NCBI GenBank assembly: GCA_020853155.1
Contig: JADYZL010000169.1
Span: 1-15,654, forward strand
Reading direction: 5' to 3'
Source of the DNA: Bryobacterales bacterium
Lineage (GTDB): Bacteria; Acidobacteriota; Terriglobia; Bryobacterales; Bryobacteraceae
DNA length: 15,654 nucleotides
Positions 8,111 to 15,654 of this stretch are shown in pieces. The notes beneath the pieces were generated by a model. It was not told where the DNA came from. It did not search any database and was given only the letters and a program-made list of their open reading frames with translations. Both the position numbers and the translations under genes were made by a program. Each line of letters begins with the position of its first letter. The first letter of the stretch is position 1.

Positions 8111-9356
8111 AAGCGTCTCCGGATACGCATGGCTCGTCGTCGCGCTGCTCGTGCCCGTAGCCATGCTGAATTACCTGGACCGGCAGATGCTGGCCTCCAT
8201 GAAGTTCTCCCTGATGCACGATATCCCGGACATCGGCAGCGAGGCCAACTGGGGCGCGATCCTGGCCTTCTTCAAATGGACCTACGCGTTTCTGAGCCCT
8301 TTCGGCGGTTATGTGGCGGACCGGACAAACCGCCGCTATGTGATCGCGGGTAGCCTGCTCGTGTGGTCCGTCATTACGTGGCTCACGGCGCACGTCACGA
8401 CCTACGAACAACTGCTATTGACGCGCACCGCCATGGGCATCAGCGAAGCTTTCTATATCCCCGCCGCTCTCGCGCTGATTGCCGACTACCACGTGGGCGA
8501 AACCCGTTCGCGCGCCGTCGGATTCCACCAAATGGGCATCTACGCCGGGGTCATCCTGGGCGGCTTCAGCGGCTACGCGGCGGATCACCCGGACCTTGGG
8601 TGGCGCTGGATGTTCGATCTTTGCGGGTTCGTTGGCATTCTCTATGCCATCCCGCTGTTCCTGATGATCAAGGATCCGTTCCAGAAAGCGGAAGTCCTCA
8701 AGAGCGATCAGATTTCGCCCCTCAAGGCGATCAAGGAACTTGCCGGGAACCGCTCCTTCCAACTGCTGGTGGTCTACTTCACGCTGCCGGCGATGGCGGG
8801 CTGGATCATCCGGGATTGGATGCCCGCGATTCTGAAAACCGAGTTCGGCATCGGGCAGGGTGAAGCCGGGGTCTCCGCGACACTTTACTGGATGCTGGCG
8901 GCGGCGGGCGCGGCCTTCGGCGGCGGTTGGATGGCCGACCGCTGGATGAGGAAGAACAACCGGGGGCGCATCTACACGAGCGCCATCGGCATGGGCCTCA
9001 TCGTGATCTCACTCGCGGGCGTAGGCCTTTCCCCGCAGACGGGACTCCTAAGCGTGGCCGTTGCTTCCTTGGTGGTCTTTGGCGTCGGCTACGGCTTTTT
9101 CGACATCAACAACATGCCGATTCTCTGCCAGATCGTGCGGCCGCATTTACGCGCTTCGGGCTACGGCATGATGAATTTCGTCAGCATCAGTTTTGGGGGC
9201 ATCGCGGATTGGGCGTTCGGCATCTCCAGGGATGCGGGCGTTCCGCTGGTCGTCACGTTTACGGTGGTGGCCGCACTCTCGCTGCTGTCGCTGTGGCTGG
9301 TGCTGTTGATACGTCCCAAATACAGCGACGAGGGGCCGGCGCCCGTCACGCACTGA
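8097..9356 (+). CDS. MFS transporter, probable sialic acid / sugar-acid importer
   Basis: This 419-residue major-facilitator protein has about 12 predicted membrane helices in two halves. The first begins AWLVVALLVPVAMLNYLDRQ. Motif A (GGYVADRTNRR, residues 70-80) sits between helices 2 and 3, and a related GGGWMADRWMRKNNRGR in the second half. The early YLDRQ and overall pattern resemble ACS/SLC17- or spinster-type carriers of organic anions and sugar acids rather than the larger E. coli NanT. Substrate specificity cannot be read directly; its place as third gene of the lyase/mutarotase operon suggests a sialic acid or related nonulosonate. Its ATG lies inside the end of the mutarotase gene (14-nt overlap) with a strong AAGGAG (8084-8089) seven nt upstream, so the three genes are very likely one coupled transcript. 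No other gene follows for 148 bp. Confidence 0.88.
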   Translation: MQESRSVSGYAWLVVALLVPVAMLNYLDRQMLASMKFSLMHDIPDIGSEANWGAILAFFKWTYAFLSPFGGYVADRTNRRYVIAGSLLVWSVITWLTAHVTTYEQLLLTRTAMGISEAFYIPAALALIADYHVGETRSRAVGFHQMGIYAGVILGGFSGYAADHPDLGWRWMFDLCGFVGILYAIPLFLMIKDPFQKAEVLKSDQISPLKAIKELAGNRSFQLLVVYFTLPAMAGWIIRDWMPAILKTEFGIGQGEAGVSATLYWMLAAAGAAFGGGWMADRWMRKNNRGRIYTSAIGMGLIVISLAGVGLSPQTGLLSVAVASLVVFGVGYGFFDINNMPILCQIVRPHLRASGYGMMNFVSISFGGIADWAFGISRDAGVPLVVTFTVVAALSLLSLWLVLLIRPKYSDEGPAPVTH

Positions 9357-9401
9357 CACGCGCGACGACGCGGGAGAGCCGCTCCGCGCTCCGGCCGGGG
9401 A

Positions 9402-9422
9402 TCGCGCGGTCGCATCGCGCGA
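9402..9422. terminator. GC-rich hairpin downstream of the transporter
   Basis: TCGCGCG (9402-9408) and CGCGCGA (9416-9422) form a seven-pair stem with a seven-base loop, 45 bp after the transporter stop. No T-run follows, so it is not a classical intrinsic terminator. It may be a weak or Rho-linked end for the lyase operon, or a chance of local GC content. Confidence 0.25.
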
Positions 9423-9504
9423 GAACAATTCTGTACCATGGCGGGATAGAATCGCAGTACAGCTTCGCATCGTCGGATGCGCACATGGCGAAAGGGGAAT
9501 TTTT

Positions 9505-10722
9505 ATGGGGTTAGGGCCATTCGCGGAGGAAGGCATCGTTAGCCGCCGGGCGGCGTTGGGAGCGCTCGGCGCGATGGGCGCCGTGCTCACGGGCTGCGCG
9601 CGCAAGGATGAGGAACTTGCGGAACCCGAAGTGTTGCGGCGCGTGGTAAGTTTTCCGGACAAAGATCCCCTCTATCTGCTTACCGATCGCCCGCCACAAC
9701 TCGAAACGCCGATCCGCTACTTTAAGGAGGACCTCACCCCGAACCGTGCGTTCTACGTGCGATGGCACCTCGCGAACCTCCCCAAGGCAGTGGACCTCAA
9801 CGAGTTCCGGCTGCGCGTGGGCGGCCACGTCGCGAACCCCATGGCGTTCTCGGTCGATGATTTGCGCAAGAAGTTCGAGCCGGTCAGTTACGTGGCGCTG
9901 AACCAGTGTTCCGGAAATTCCCGGAGCTTCTTCGAGCCGCACATTCCGGGTGGCCAGTGGGGACACGGAGCAATGGGCAATGCCCGCTGGACGGGCGTAC
10001 GCCTTCGGGACCTGCTGGATGCCGCGAAACTCAAGACCGGGGCCTTGGATGTGACCGTGCAGGGCCTCGATACCGCGACCATGCCGGGGACACCCGCGTA
10101 TGTGAAGTCGCTCGATGTGGAACGCGCGCGGGATGGTGAAGTGATGGTGGCCTACGAGATGAACGGGGAGCCGCTGCCCATGCTCAATGGCTTCCCGCTC
10201 CGGCTCGTGGTGCCCGGCTGGTATGCGACGTACTGGATGAAAGCGCTCAGCGAGATCCAGGTGCTGCCCGCCCGGTTCGACGGGTTCTGGATGAAGAAGG
10301 CGTATCTGATCCCGAACGATGCGCGCGGCGAGGAGTCCCCGGATGCTCTCGCTGCGAACCGGGTTCCCATCAGCAAGATGGCCGTGCATTCCATCTTCGT
10401 CAGCCCCGCGCTGGGAGAGGAATTGAAGCGGGGCGCAAGCGTTCCGCTGGAAGGCCTCGCGAATGATGGCGGCGCCGGCATCCGGCAGGTGGAAGTATCG
10501 ACGGACGGCGGCCAGCAATGGGTGCAGGCCAAGCTCGACCCGAGCCTTGGGCGCTATTCATGGCGAAGATGGAAGCTCGATTGGACACCCGCCACGGCCG
10601 GCATCCACCGCCTGATGGTGCGGGCAACAAATGAAGACGGAGAGACCCAGGTGGAGAAATACTGGAACCGTAGCGGCTACATGCGCCAGGTGATCGAATC
10701 GCTCGATGTGAAGGTGGTCTAA
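9505..10722 (+). CDS. Sulfite-oxidase-family molybdopterin enzyme (SorA/SoxC-like), Tat lipoprotein
   Basis: This 405-residue protein has an oxidoreductase molybdopterin-binding domain (about 60-260) and a C-terminal Mo-co dimerisation domain (about 290-405). The molybdenum-ligand cysteine is Cys135 in NQCSGNSRS. Other family features are YVRWH (84-88; usually VRNH), GGQWGHGAMGNARWTGVRL (149-167) and PGWYATYWMKAL. It should oxidise sulfite, or a related small substrate, in the periplasm and pass electrons to the adjacent cytochrome. The N-terminus has SRR (13-15) then an Ala/Gly hydrophobic stretch ending LTGC (Cys31), so it is probably a Tat-exported lipoprotein; most characterised SorA proteins are soluble, so this is notable. 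ATG 9505 is preceded by AAAGGGG with 7-nt spacing. The cytochrome gene begins 1 nt after its stop. The Trp in VRWH leaves the true substrate open. Confidence 0.87.
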   Translation: MGLGPFAEEGIVSRRAALGALGAMGAVLTGCARKDEELAEPEVLRRVVSFPDKDPLYLLTDRPPQLETPIRYFKEDLTPNRAFYVRWHLANLPKAVDLNEFRLRVGGHVANPMAFSVDDLRKKFEPVSYVALNQCSGNSRSFFEPHIPGGQWGHGAMGNARWTGVRLRDLLDAAKLKTGALDVTVQGLDTATMPGTPAYVKSLDVERARDGEVMVAYEMNGEPLPMLNGFPLRLVVPGWYATYWMKALSEIQVLPARFDGFWMKKAYLIPNDARGEESPDALAANRVPISKMAVHSIFVSPALGEELKRGASVPLEGLANDGGAGIRQVEVSTDGGQQWVQAKLDPSLGRYSWRRWKLDWTPATAGIHRLMVRATNEDGETQVEKYWNRSGYMRQVIESLDVKVV

Positions 10723-10723
10723 G

Positions 10724-11083
10724 ATGCGAAATTCCCGATACATCTGGTTGCCGATTATCATTCTGATCGCCTTGGCCGCGGTCTCGTGCAAAGAGGAAAA
10801 GGGACCTTCCGCCATCAAAACCCGGGAGATTGCGTTTGCTTCGCTGCCTTTGGGCGCCGATGAACTCCCGCCCGGCCCGGGGCGCAATGAAACCGTAATG
10901 GCGTGCATGAGTTGCCACTCGCCCGCCTACATTACGTCGCAACCCGACTTCTCCCGTGCGGTTTGGGAGAGTGAAGTCAAGAAAATGATTGACGCCTATG
11001 GGGCACAGGTGCGGCCGTACGATCAGAAATTGATTGCAGACTACCTCGTTTCCATCCGCGGCTTGTCGAAAGCGAAACCGTAG
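10724..11083 (+). CDS. Small monoheme c-type cytochrome, SorB-like, lipoprotein
   Basis: This 119-residue protein carries one heme-binding motif, CMSCH (Cys61, Cys64, His65); Met88 in KKMIDAYGA is a plausible second axial ligand. The N-terminus is a hydrophobic signal ending in a lipobox-like LAAVSC (Cys22), so it is likely anchored to a membrane on the periplasmic side. Its fold and size match the small cytochrome subunit of SorAB sulfite dehydrogenases, which takes electrons from the molybdenum enzyme and hands them to another cytochrome. Its ATG lies 1 nt after the SorA-like stop with AAGGTGG (10711-10717) as ribosome site, so the two are cotranscribed and probably work as a pair. The sequence is otherwise unremarkable. 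Confidence 0.78.
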   Translation: MRNSRYIWLPIIILIALAAVSCKEEKGPSAIKTREIAFASLPLGADELPPGPGRNETVMACMSCHSPAYITSQPDFSRAVWESEVKKMIDAYGAQVRPYDQKLIADYLVSIRGLSKAKP

Positions 11084-11152
11084 CCCCGGAAACGGCCCAG
11101 AAAACCGCACCCTCAGGAAACCCACCGGTTTGCGGCGAGACCGCGCTGCCTT

Positions 11153-12091
11153 CTAGGCGGAGGCGGCGAAATGCCGCAGTGTGGTCATGGGAATCAGTTC
11201 CCGCTGAACGGGGCGGCGTGTCTCGATATTTTCGAGAGCATAGCCGTGTGCAGCCACCAACGCTTCCGGTGCGATCACGTGCTCTTCGCCCATGAGTGAG
11301 CGCAACATGATCGCATTCACGGCGGAGGCGGCGTCCGCATCATTCGCAAACGCCACATAGCAGGCATCCGCGTACGGAGCGACGCGCTCGATGCGCGCCT
11401 GCCAATCCTGGATCTGTTTCGTCGTGTAGAGGTAAGGCTCTTCCACGAAGCGCGTTTCCTGAAGGCGCCATTCCTTCTCCCAAAGACTTCGATTCCTTCC
11501 ATGGAAGCGGAAGTAGCCCACGGGTGAAGTCAGCTCCGCGGAGGGAGGCGTCGCGCGGATGTGCTCGGGAAGATCCGGATTTACGTAGCCCACTTTGTAA
11601 TCCACCAGCACGCCCAACGCTTCCGGGTAGTGCCAACTGGAATGACGGAACTCCGCTACAAGGGGAAACCGGCCGAAGGCGCGCCGTAGCGCCAGGAATG
11701 CCTGCTTGTTCTCTTCAGTAAATTTGAAACTCCAAGGGAATTGCATCACCAGCACGCCCAAACGTCCCGCGGAAACGAGCGGGCGAAGCCCTTCGCAGAA
11801 GCGCTTCACTTCCGCCGCGTCCAGAGATCGCTCATGCGTGAAGCGCCGGTGCAGTAGCGGATTGAAGCGGAAACGGGGGTTCCCGGAGACTTTCCGCGCC
11901 CACACCGCCATCGTCTCCGGTTGCGGGAACTCCCAGTGCGTCTCGCGAATTTCGGTGGAGTCGAAGTAGCCGCTCAGAAACTCGAGCGCGGCGCCCGCCG
12001 GGACGTCCCTCCCATAAAAGGCGGAGGCCCAGTCCGGATGCTGCCAATCCGACGGGAATACACGAACATTTTGGGAGACTGGATTCGACAT
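11153..12091 (-). CDS. DUF72-family protein, divergent member
   Basis: This 312-residue protein belongs to the DUF72 (YecE) TIM-barrel family, whose biochemical role I do not know. Recognisable segments are FDSTEIRETHWEFPQPETMAVW (family pattern F..VEIN.TFY..P..E....W), LVAEFRHSSWHYPEALGVL (about 144-162), GYFRFHGRNRSLW and the C-terminal YADACYVAFANDADAASAVNA (family pattern Y.YFNND..G.A..NA). Several canonical positions differ (PSDW for the usual TSGW, RETHWEF for N.TFY), so it is a divergent branch and the active site may be altered. AGGAG (12104-12108) lies 12 nt before the ATG. It is convergent with the cytochrome gene and lies 93 bp downstream of the histidine kinase on the same strand. 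No function can be inferred from context. Confidence 0.83.
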   Translation of the reverse strand: MSNPVSQNVRVFPSDWQHPDWASAFYGRDVPAGAALEFLSGYFDSTEIRETHWEFPQPETMAVWARKVSGNPRFRFNPLLHRRFTHERSLDAAEVKRFCEGLRPLVSAGRLGVLVMQFPWSFKFTEENKQAFLALRRAFGRFPLVAEFRHSSWHYPEALGVLVDYKVGYVNPDLPEHIRATPPSAELTSPVGYFRFHGRNRSLWEKEWRLQETRFVEEPYLYTTKQIQDWQARIERVAPYADACYVAFANDADAASAVNAIMLRSLMGEEHVIAPEALVAAHGYALENIETRRPVQRELIPMTTLRHFAASA

Positions 12092-12184
12092 TCGCTTCGT
12101 CTTCTCCTGTAAATAGTTTCACCTACTTCCATGAAAAGTACAAGAGAAATCAGCGGTCGAAGCTAATTTTTCGGTGAATGCGGG

Positions 12185-15157
12185 TCAGTGGATGGGCGCG
12201 ATCGTCTGCTGGATCGACACGATTGCTTCCATCAGGAGGGGGCACTCCGCCTCCTTGGCGGCGGGCGGGGTCTTATCATCGCGAGAAAGAGTTTCGAGAA
12301 TGAGCGATTCGAGTGCTTCCAGCCGGAATGGTTTCGCGAGAAAGTAATCCATCCCGGCAGTGTCGCAACGGCGGCGGTCGGCTTCGGTTGCCGATGCAGT
12401 AAGCGCGATAATCGGCGTGCGCTCGGAAGGGCATTCTCGTTGCCGGATCCAACAGGTGGCCTCAAAGCCATCCATCACCGGCATCTGGCAATCCATGAGA
12501 ATCACATCGAAGTGATGTCGTTTCCAAAGTTCGATGGCCTCCCTTCCATTTGCCGCAAGCTCAACCACGAAACCCATTTTCCCGACAATCTTAGACGCAA
12601 GCTTTTGGTTAACCGGGTTGTCTTCGGCGATGAGGATGCGTTTGGCTCGCGTGGAAAGAAGCGCGGGGCGCAGCAATGTCCGTAGACCTCTAGAGAAATC
12701 CGTGATACCGGCAGATTCGCCACGCATGGTGATAATTTCAGCCAGTTCTATGCGCAATCTACTGAAGATAAGTGGTTTGCTGAGACGAGCGATCGGGGTT
12801 AGGCCGTCCCACACTTTCTCGCGCCAGCACATCGGCGCAATGATCACGGTACGCGGGGCGTACCGCTTCGGGAGGGTGAGGATCAGTTCGGTCACCTCCT
12901 CCGCGGCAGCGCTTGGGAAAGTATAGTCGGCAAGGAGCAGATGGAACGGCTTCCCCTCCCGCGCGGCCTGAATGACCCGGTCCCGGCATTGTTCCGCGTC
13001 GCAAGCGGCTTCCACGGCAAGGCCCAATCTCGACAATAGTTCCAATGTGATCGCCCTCGAAAGAGGGTTTGCATCAAGAAGAAGGGCGCGAAGCCCAATG
13101 TAAGTCTCTTCCTTGTCAGTCAAGGATGGAAGCCCGCCTTCAGTGGATGCTGCGGCCGATGCCTCAATTCCAGGCTCGTCCCGCCGTACCGTCAGTAGCG
13201 GGAGCATCACTCGAAACGAGGAACCCCTGCCCGGCTCGCTGATTGCGTCGATCGATCCTCCCATGAGTTCAGCCAATTGCCGGGTGATGGCAAGGCCCAA
13301 ACCGGTGCCGCCATGCAGCCGCGTGGTGGAAGCGTCCGCCTGAGTGAAACGTTCAAACACGAGCGGGAGCTTGTCCGCGGGAATCCCGATGCCGGTGTCA
13401 TGCACCTGGAGGCGTACTCCCTTTCCAGGCGCGAACTCGCCCTGGTCTACTTCTACGCAGATGTGCCCTTGTTGAACAAACTTGACCGCATTTCCGAGGA
13501 GGTTCAATGCAATCTGCCGCACGCGCCCCGGGTCTCCGATAACCTCCGCCGGACAATCCGCTGGAATGCGCAGCAGAAGATCTATGCCTTTTTCCCGCGC
13601 GGAAGGAAGCACCGTCTCCAGCACCGAACCGAGAAGCTCCTCGAGATCGAAGGGAATCGCTTCCAGGTGCAGCTTGCCGGATTCGATCCGGGAGAAATCC
13701 AGAATGTCATTGAGGATCGTGAGTAGCGCCTCGGCCGATTGCTGCACGGCCATGGCATAGCCGCGCTGTTCGACGGCGAGCGGCGTATCGAGCAGAAGCG
13801 CATTCATGCCGATCACGCCATTCATAGGCGTACGGATCTCGTGGCTCATCGTCGCAAGAAACTCCGCTTTTGCGCGGGCGGCATCCTCGGCTTTCGCGCG
13901 GGCGATCGAGAGCTCATCCACCAGTGTTTCTAATCGCTCCCGTGCCTGTTCCTGCTCCTCGCGCGCCACCTGGAGGGCAGCCGCCTTGGCGCGGAGTTTC
14001 TCCTCGATCACGGCGCGTTGCGCCACTTCGCTCCCAAGCAGACGGTTCGTATCGCGAAGTTCCAGATTGCGCGCATGCAGAGCGTCTTCGACCGCGCGCT
14101 GGCGCGTCATCTCGTGCAGCAGAACGGCCCGGCCCACCGGCCTGCCGCGGCGGTCTGCGAGGGTCAATTCATTCCGCTCAAAGCTGCGCCATTTCCCCGC
14201 GCTCTCTACGCGGACATCCTCCTTCAAGGAAGTCGAGTCTCCGCTCAGCCCGGAAGGCAACGTTTGCTGCCGCGAGGCTGGCCCGGCCAGGATGGCCCCC
14301 CAGGGGTCCGGGACTTCGGAGAGAGGTAGTGCCTCGCGCCCGGACTGCCGGATCCCGGTGATCGTTTGCGCGCGTGCGTTGCAATAGGCAAGGCGTCCGG
14401 CGCGGTCCATGACGAAGAGCAGGTCCCGCATGCTGTCCGCCACCAGATTGCGGGCAAACGGACTCAGGTTGAACATACGTTCCCACAAGAGCGCCCACGC
14501 GCTGACGATTCCCGCTACCAGAAGCGAGTATCCGGAAAGGTTGACGCTGAGCGGAACGAGTCCAAACCGCGTTGCCAGGTCCGCGGCTGCCGGGGCGAAC
14601 CAGCCGGCGGCGGCGATCAGCGTCGCGCGCCGTCGCCGGTCGTCTGCCTGCCTGCCGCTCCTGCAAAACAGAATCAACGATGCAAATACCAGAAAGTAGA
14701 GATAGAACACCGTCACGTGGTGCCAGGGGCCCGGCGTCCAGGTGAGCGATTGCAACTCGCCGTGGGACCGCACGCGGTAGTTGTACCGGAACAGTTGATG
14801 AGATTCCGCATGGATGCTCAGTAGAACTGTGATCGCGGGCACGATCGGAAGCGCAAGGTAGATACGCTTGCGCAAGGACGGCAATAGATCCGCGTGCTCC
14901 AGGGCAAGCATCGCCAGCAGAAAAGCCGCCCCCTGCACGCAAACCGACTTGATGACCGTGAGCGCGAATTTCCACTCCGGATCGGAGGTATATAGCTCCG
15001 CCACCACGCTCAGCGCCCAGACGGAGAGAAACGCGAAACCTTGGCCTAGCGCCTGGGAGTAGGGCTGCCCTCTTACCAGCAAAATCCTCAGCGCCAGTCC
15101 GGCATAGAGCAAACCGGCCGACGACATAGCTAGGATATCCGGTGGCGGAAAATCCAT
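12185..15157 (-). CDS. Hybrid histidine kinase: 7TM sensor, PAS, HisKA, HATPase, two receiver domains
   Basis: This 990-residue membrane sensor kinase is built as follows. Residues about 8-230 form a seven-helix membrane region (HisKA_7TM-like); about 235-350 a PAS-like domain (LLFVMDRAGRLAYCNARAQTI); and about 353-430 an Arg/Glu/Ala-rich coiled coil. Next come a HisKA box with phospho-acceptor His439 (FLATMSHEIRTPMNGVIGM), HATPase motifs (Asn556 in LLGNAVKF, DTGIGIP 587-593, HGGTGLGL), a first receiver (about 689-810) and a second receiver (about 840-955). The second is canonical: Glu845/Asp846, Asp889 (LMDCQMP), Thr920, Lys942. The first keeps Asp744 and Lys794 but has one acidic residue (Asp695) for the usual pair and Ala774 at the Thr position. 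No HPt domain follows, so phosphotransfer to an external partner is likely. The signal sensed is unknown and no partner response regulator is encoded here. ATG 15157 is preceded by AAAGG. Confidence 0.92.
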   Translation of the reverse strand: MDFPPPDILAMSSAGLLYAGLALRILLVRGQPYSQALGQGFAFLSVWALSVVAELYTSDPEWKFALTVIKSVCVQGAAFLLAMLALEHADLLPSLRKRIYLALPIVPAITVLLSIHAESHQLFRYNYRVRSHGELQSLTWTPGPWHHVTVFYLYFLVFASLILFCRSGRQADDRRRRATLIAAAGWFAPAAADLATRFGLVPLSVNLSGYSLLVAGIVSAWALLWERMFNLSPFARNLVADSMRDLLFVMDRAGRLAYCNARAQTITGIRQSGREALPLSEVPDPWGAILAGPASRQQTLPSGLSGDSTSLKEDVRVESAGKWRSFERNELTLADRRGRPVGRAVLLHEMTRQRAVEDALHARNLELRDTNRLLGSEVAQRAVIEEKLRAKAAALQVAREEQEQARERLETLVDELSIARAKAEDAARAKAEFLATMSHEIRTPMNGVIGMNALLLDTPLAVEQRGYAMAVQQSAEALLTILNDILDFSRIESGKLHLEAIPFDLEELLGSVLETVLPSAREKGIDLLLRIPADCPAEVIGDPGRVRQIALNLLGNAVKFVQQGHICVEVDQGEFAPGKGVRLQVHDTGIGIPADKLPLVFERFTQADASTTRLHGGTGLGLAITRQLAELMGGSIDAISEPGRGSSFRVMLPLLTVRRDEPGIEASAAASTEGGLPSLTDKEETYIGLRALLLDANPLSRAITLELLSRLGLAVEAACDAEQCRDRVIQAAREGKPFHLLLADYTFPSAAAEEVTELILTLPKRYAPRTVIIAPMCWREKVWDGLTPIARLSKPLIFSRLRIELAEIITMRGESAGITDFSRGLRTLLRPALLSTRAKRILIAEDNPVNQKLASKIVGKMGFVVELAANGREAIELWKRHHFDVILMDCQMPVMDGFEATCWIRQRECPSERTPIIALTASATEADRRRCDTAGMDYFLAKPFRLEALESLILETLSRDDKTPPAAKEAECPLLMEAIVSIQQTIAPIH

Positions 15158-15261
15158 CGGGGCGCCTTTCTTACCCGTGTCTTATCGGAGGCCAAGGTGG
15201 AGAACGATAGGGCATCTAGAAAGAATTCGCGCAATCAGAACGAATCCATAGGGGAAAGACC

Positions 15262-15654
15262 TTATCCCCGCAAGAGATCCCGCTGAAAAAGGCTGATGCC
15301 CGCAACGCCCGGCGCGCCCGCCTGGGCACAGAGCGGAATGGCTTCCGGGGTGATGCCCCCGAGAGCGAACGCGGGAATCTGTAGGCCGGCAACGGCGGCG
15401 CTCAAGCCAGGAATGCCCAGCGGCTCTCGCCCGTCGCGTTTCGAAAGTGGCTGGAACACCGGGCTGATGAACACGTAATCTGCATCTTCCGCCTGCGCGC
15501 GGAACAACTCCTCGCGGCTGTGGCAGGAGACCCCGATCACGAAACGTTCCGGCAGCATCCGGCGCAGGCTCTCCGGCGCGATGCGATTGCCCGGCAAGTG
15601 GACGCCATGCGCCCCGCAGGCGAGCGCGACATCGACCCGGTCATTCACCAGCAC
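15262..15654 (-). CDS. ThiE/TenI-family thiamine-phosphate synthase or thiazole tautomerase, partial (C-terminal part)
   Basis: The coding frame runs into the right end of the window, so only about the last 130 residues are seen and the true start is outside. It has ThiE/TenI-barrel features: LVNDRVDVALACGAHGVHLP near the start, IGVSCHSREELFRAQ, ADYVFISPVFQPLSKR, and ALGGITPEAIPLCAQAGAPG for the phosphate-binding end. ThiE normally has GQxD after the HL segment to bind magnesium; here it reads HLPGNRIAPE, which lacks that pattern. The His-Ser after the GVS turn is shared with TenI-type thiazole tautomerases, so either ThiE or TenI function is possible. The stop (TAA) is 104 bp before the kinase start on the same strand; the two genes need not be functionally linked. 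Confidence 0.75.
   Translation of the reverse strand: MLVNDRVDVALACGAHGVHLPGNRIAPESLRRMLPERFVIGVSCHSREELFRAQAEDADYVFISPVFQPLSKRDGREPLGIPGLSAAVAGLQIPAFALGGITPEAIPLCAQAGAPGVAGISLFQRDLLRG

Noticed and set aside
11118..11131. Short inverted repeat AAACC/GGTTT between the cytochrome and DUF72 genes
   Set aside because: Only a five-pair stem with no T-run on either side, so not a supportable bidirectional terminator.

Overview
The window is a GC-rich bacterial chromosome segment densely packed with metabolic genes. Nothing in it fixes the taxon. The mix suggests a soil or host-glycan-degrading Gram-negative such as an acidobacterium of the Solibacter/Bryobacter kind: a Tat-type sulfatase, a cyclically permuted mutarotase, an RnBP-type epimerase, a Tat/lipoprotein sulfite-oxidase-like enzyme and a 7TM hybrid kinase. 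This is inference from gene content only. I saw no RNA genes, insertion sequences, CRISPR arrays or phage genes.

Layout: (1) 36-1085 (-), a COMT-like O-methyltransferase, divergent from (2) 1248-2792 (+), an exported formylglycine sulfatase. (3) 2824-4800 (-), a secreted CocE/NonD-family serine hydrolase, convergent with the sulfatase. It lies 72 bp downstream of (4) 4873-6090 (-), an N-acylglucosamine 2-epimerase. (5) 6165-9356 (+), a tightly overlapping three-gene operon divergent from the epimerase: N-acetylneuraminate lyase, kelch-type mutarotase (NanM family) and MFS transporter. (6) 9505-11083 (+), a sulfite-dehydrogenase-like pair: a molybdopterin enzyme and a small c-type cytochrome. 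(7) 11153-12091 (-), a divergent DUF72 protein. (8) 12185-15157 (-), a large hybrid histidine kinase. (9) 15262-15654 (-), the C-terminal part of a ThiE/TenI-family protein cut by the window edge.

The coherent unit is region 4-5, which reads as a sialic-acid (or related nonulosonic acid) catabolic locus. The exported kelch protein would convert alpha to beta anomer, the MFS protein would import the sugar, the lyase would give ManNAc plus pyruvate, and the epimerase would turn ManNAc into GlcNAc. This is the lyase/epimerase/transporter logic of the Bacteroides-type pathway rather than the NanK/NanE kinase route. The lyase keeps most sialate-specific residues but has Gln where the carboxylate-binding Ser/Thr normally sits. 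A perfect 12-bp palindrome sits in the divergent control region. The sulfatase and CocE-like hydrolase could strip sulfate or acyl groups from the same glycans, but that link is only proximity.

The SorAB-like pair is a separate respiratory unit, and both of its proteins appear to be lipid-anchored. The hybrid kinase and ThiE/TenI genes are unrelated neighbours as far as the sequence shows. All intergenic gaps are under 200 bp, so no long non-coding stretch is present.
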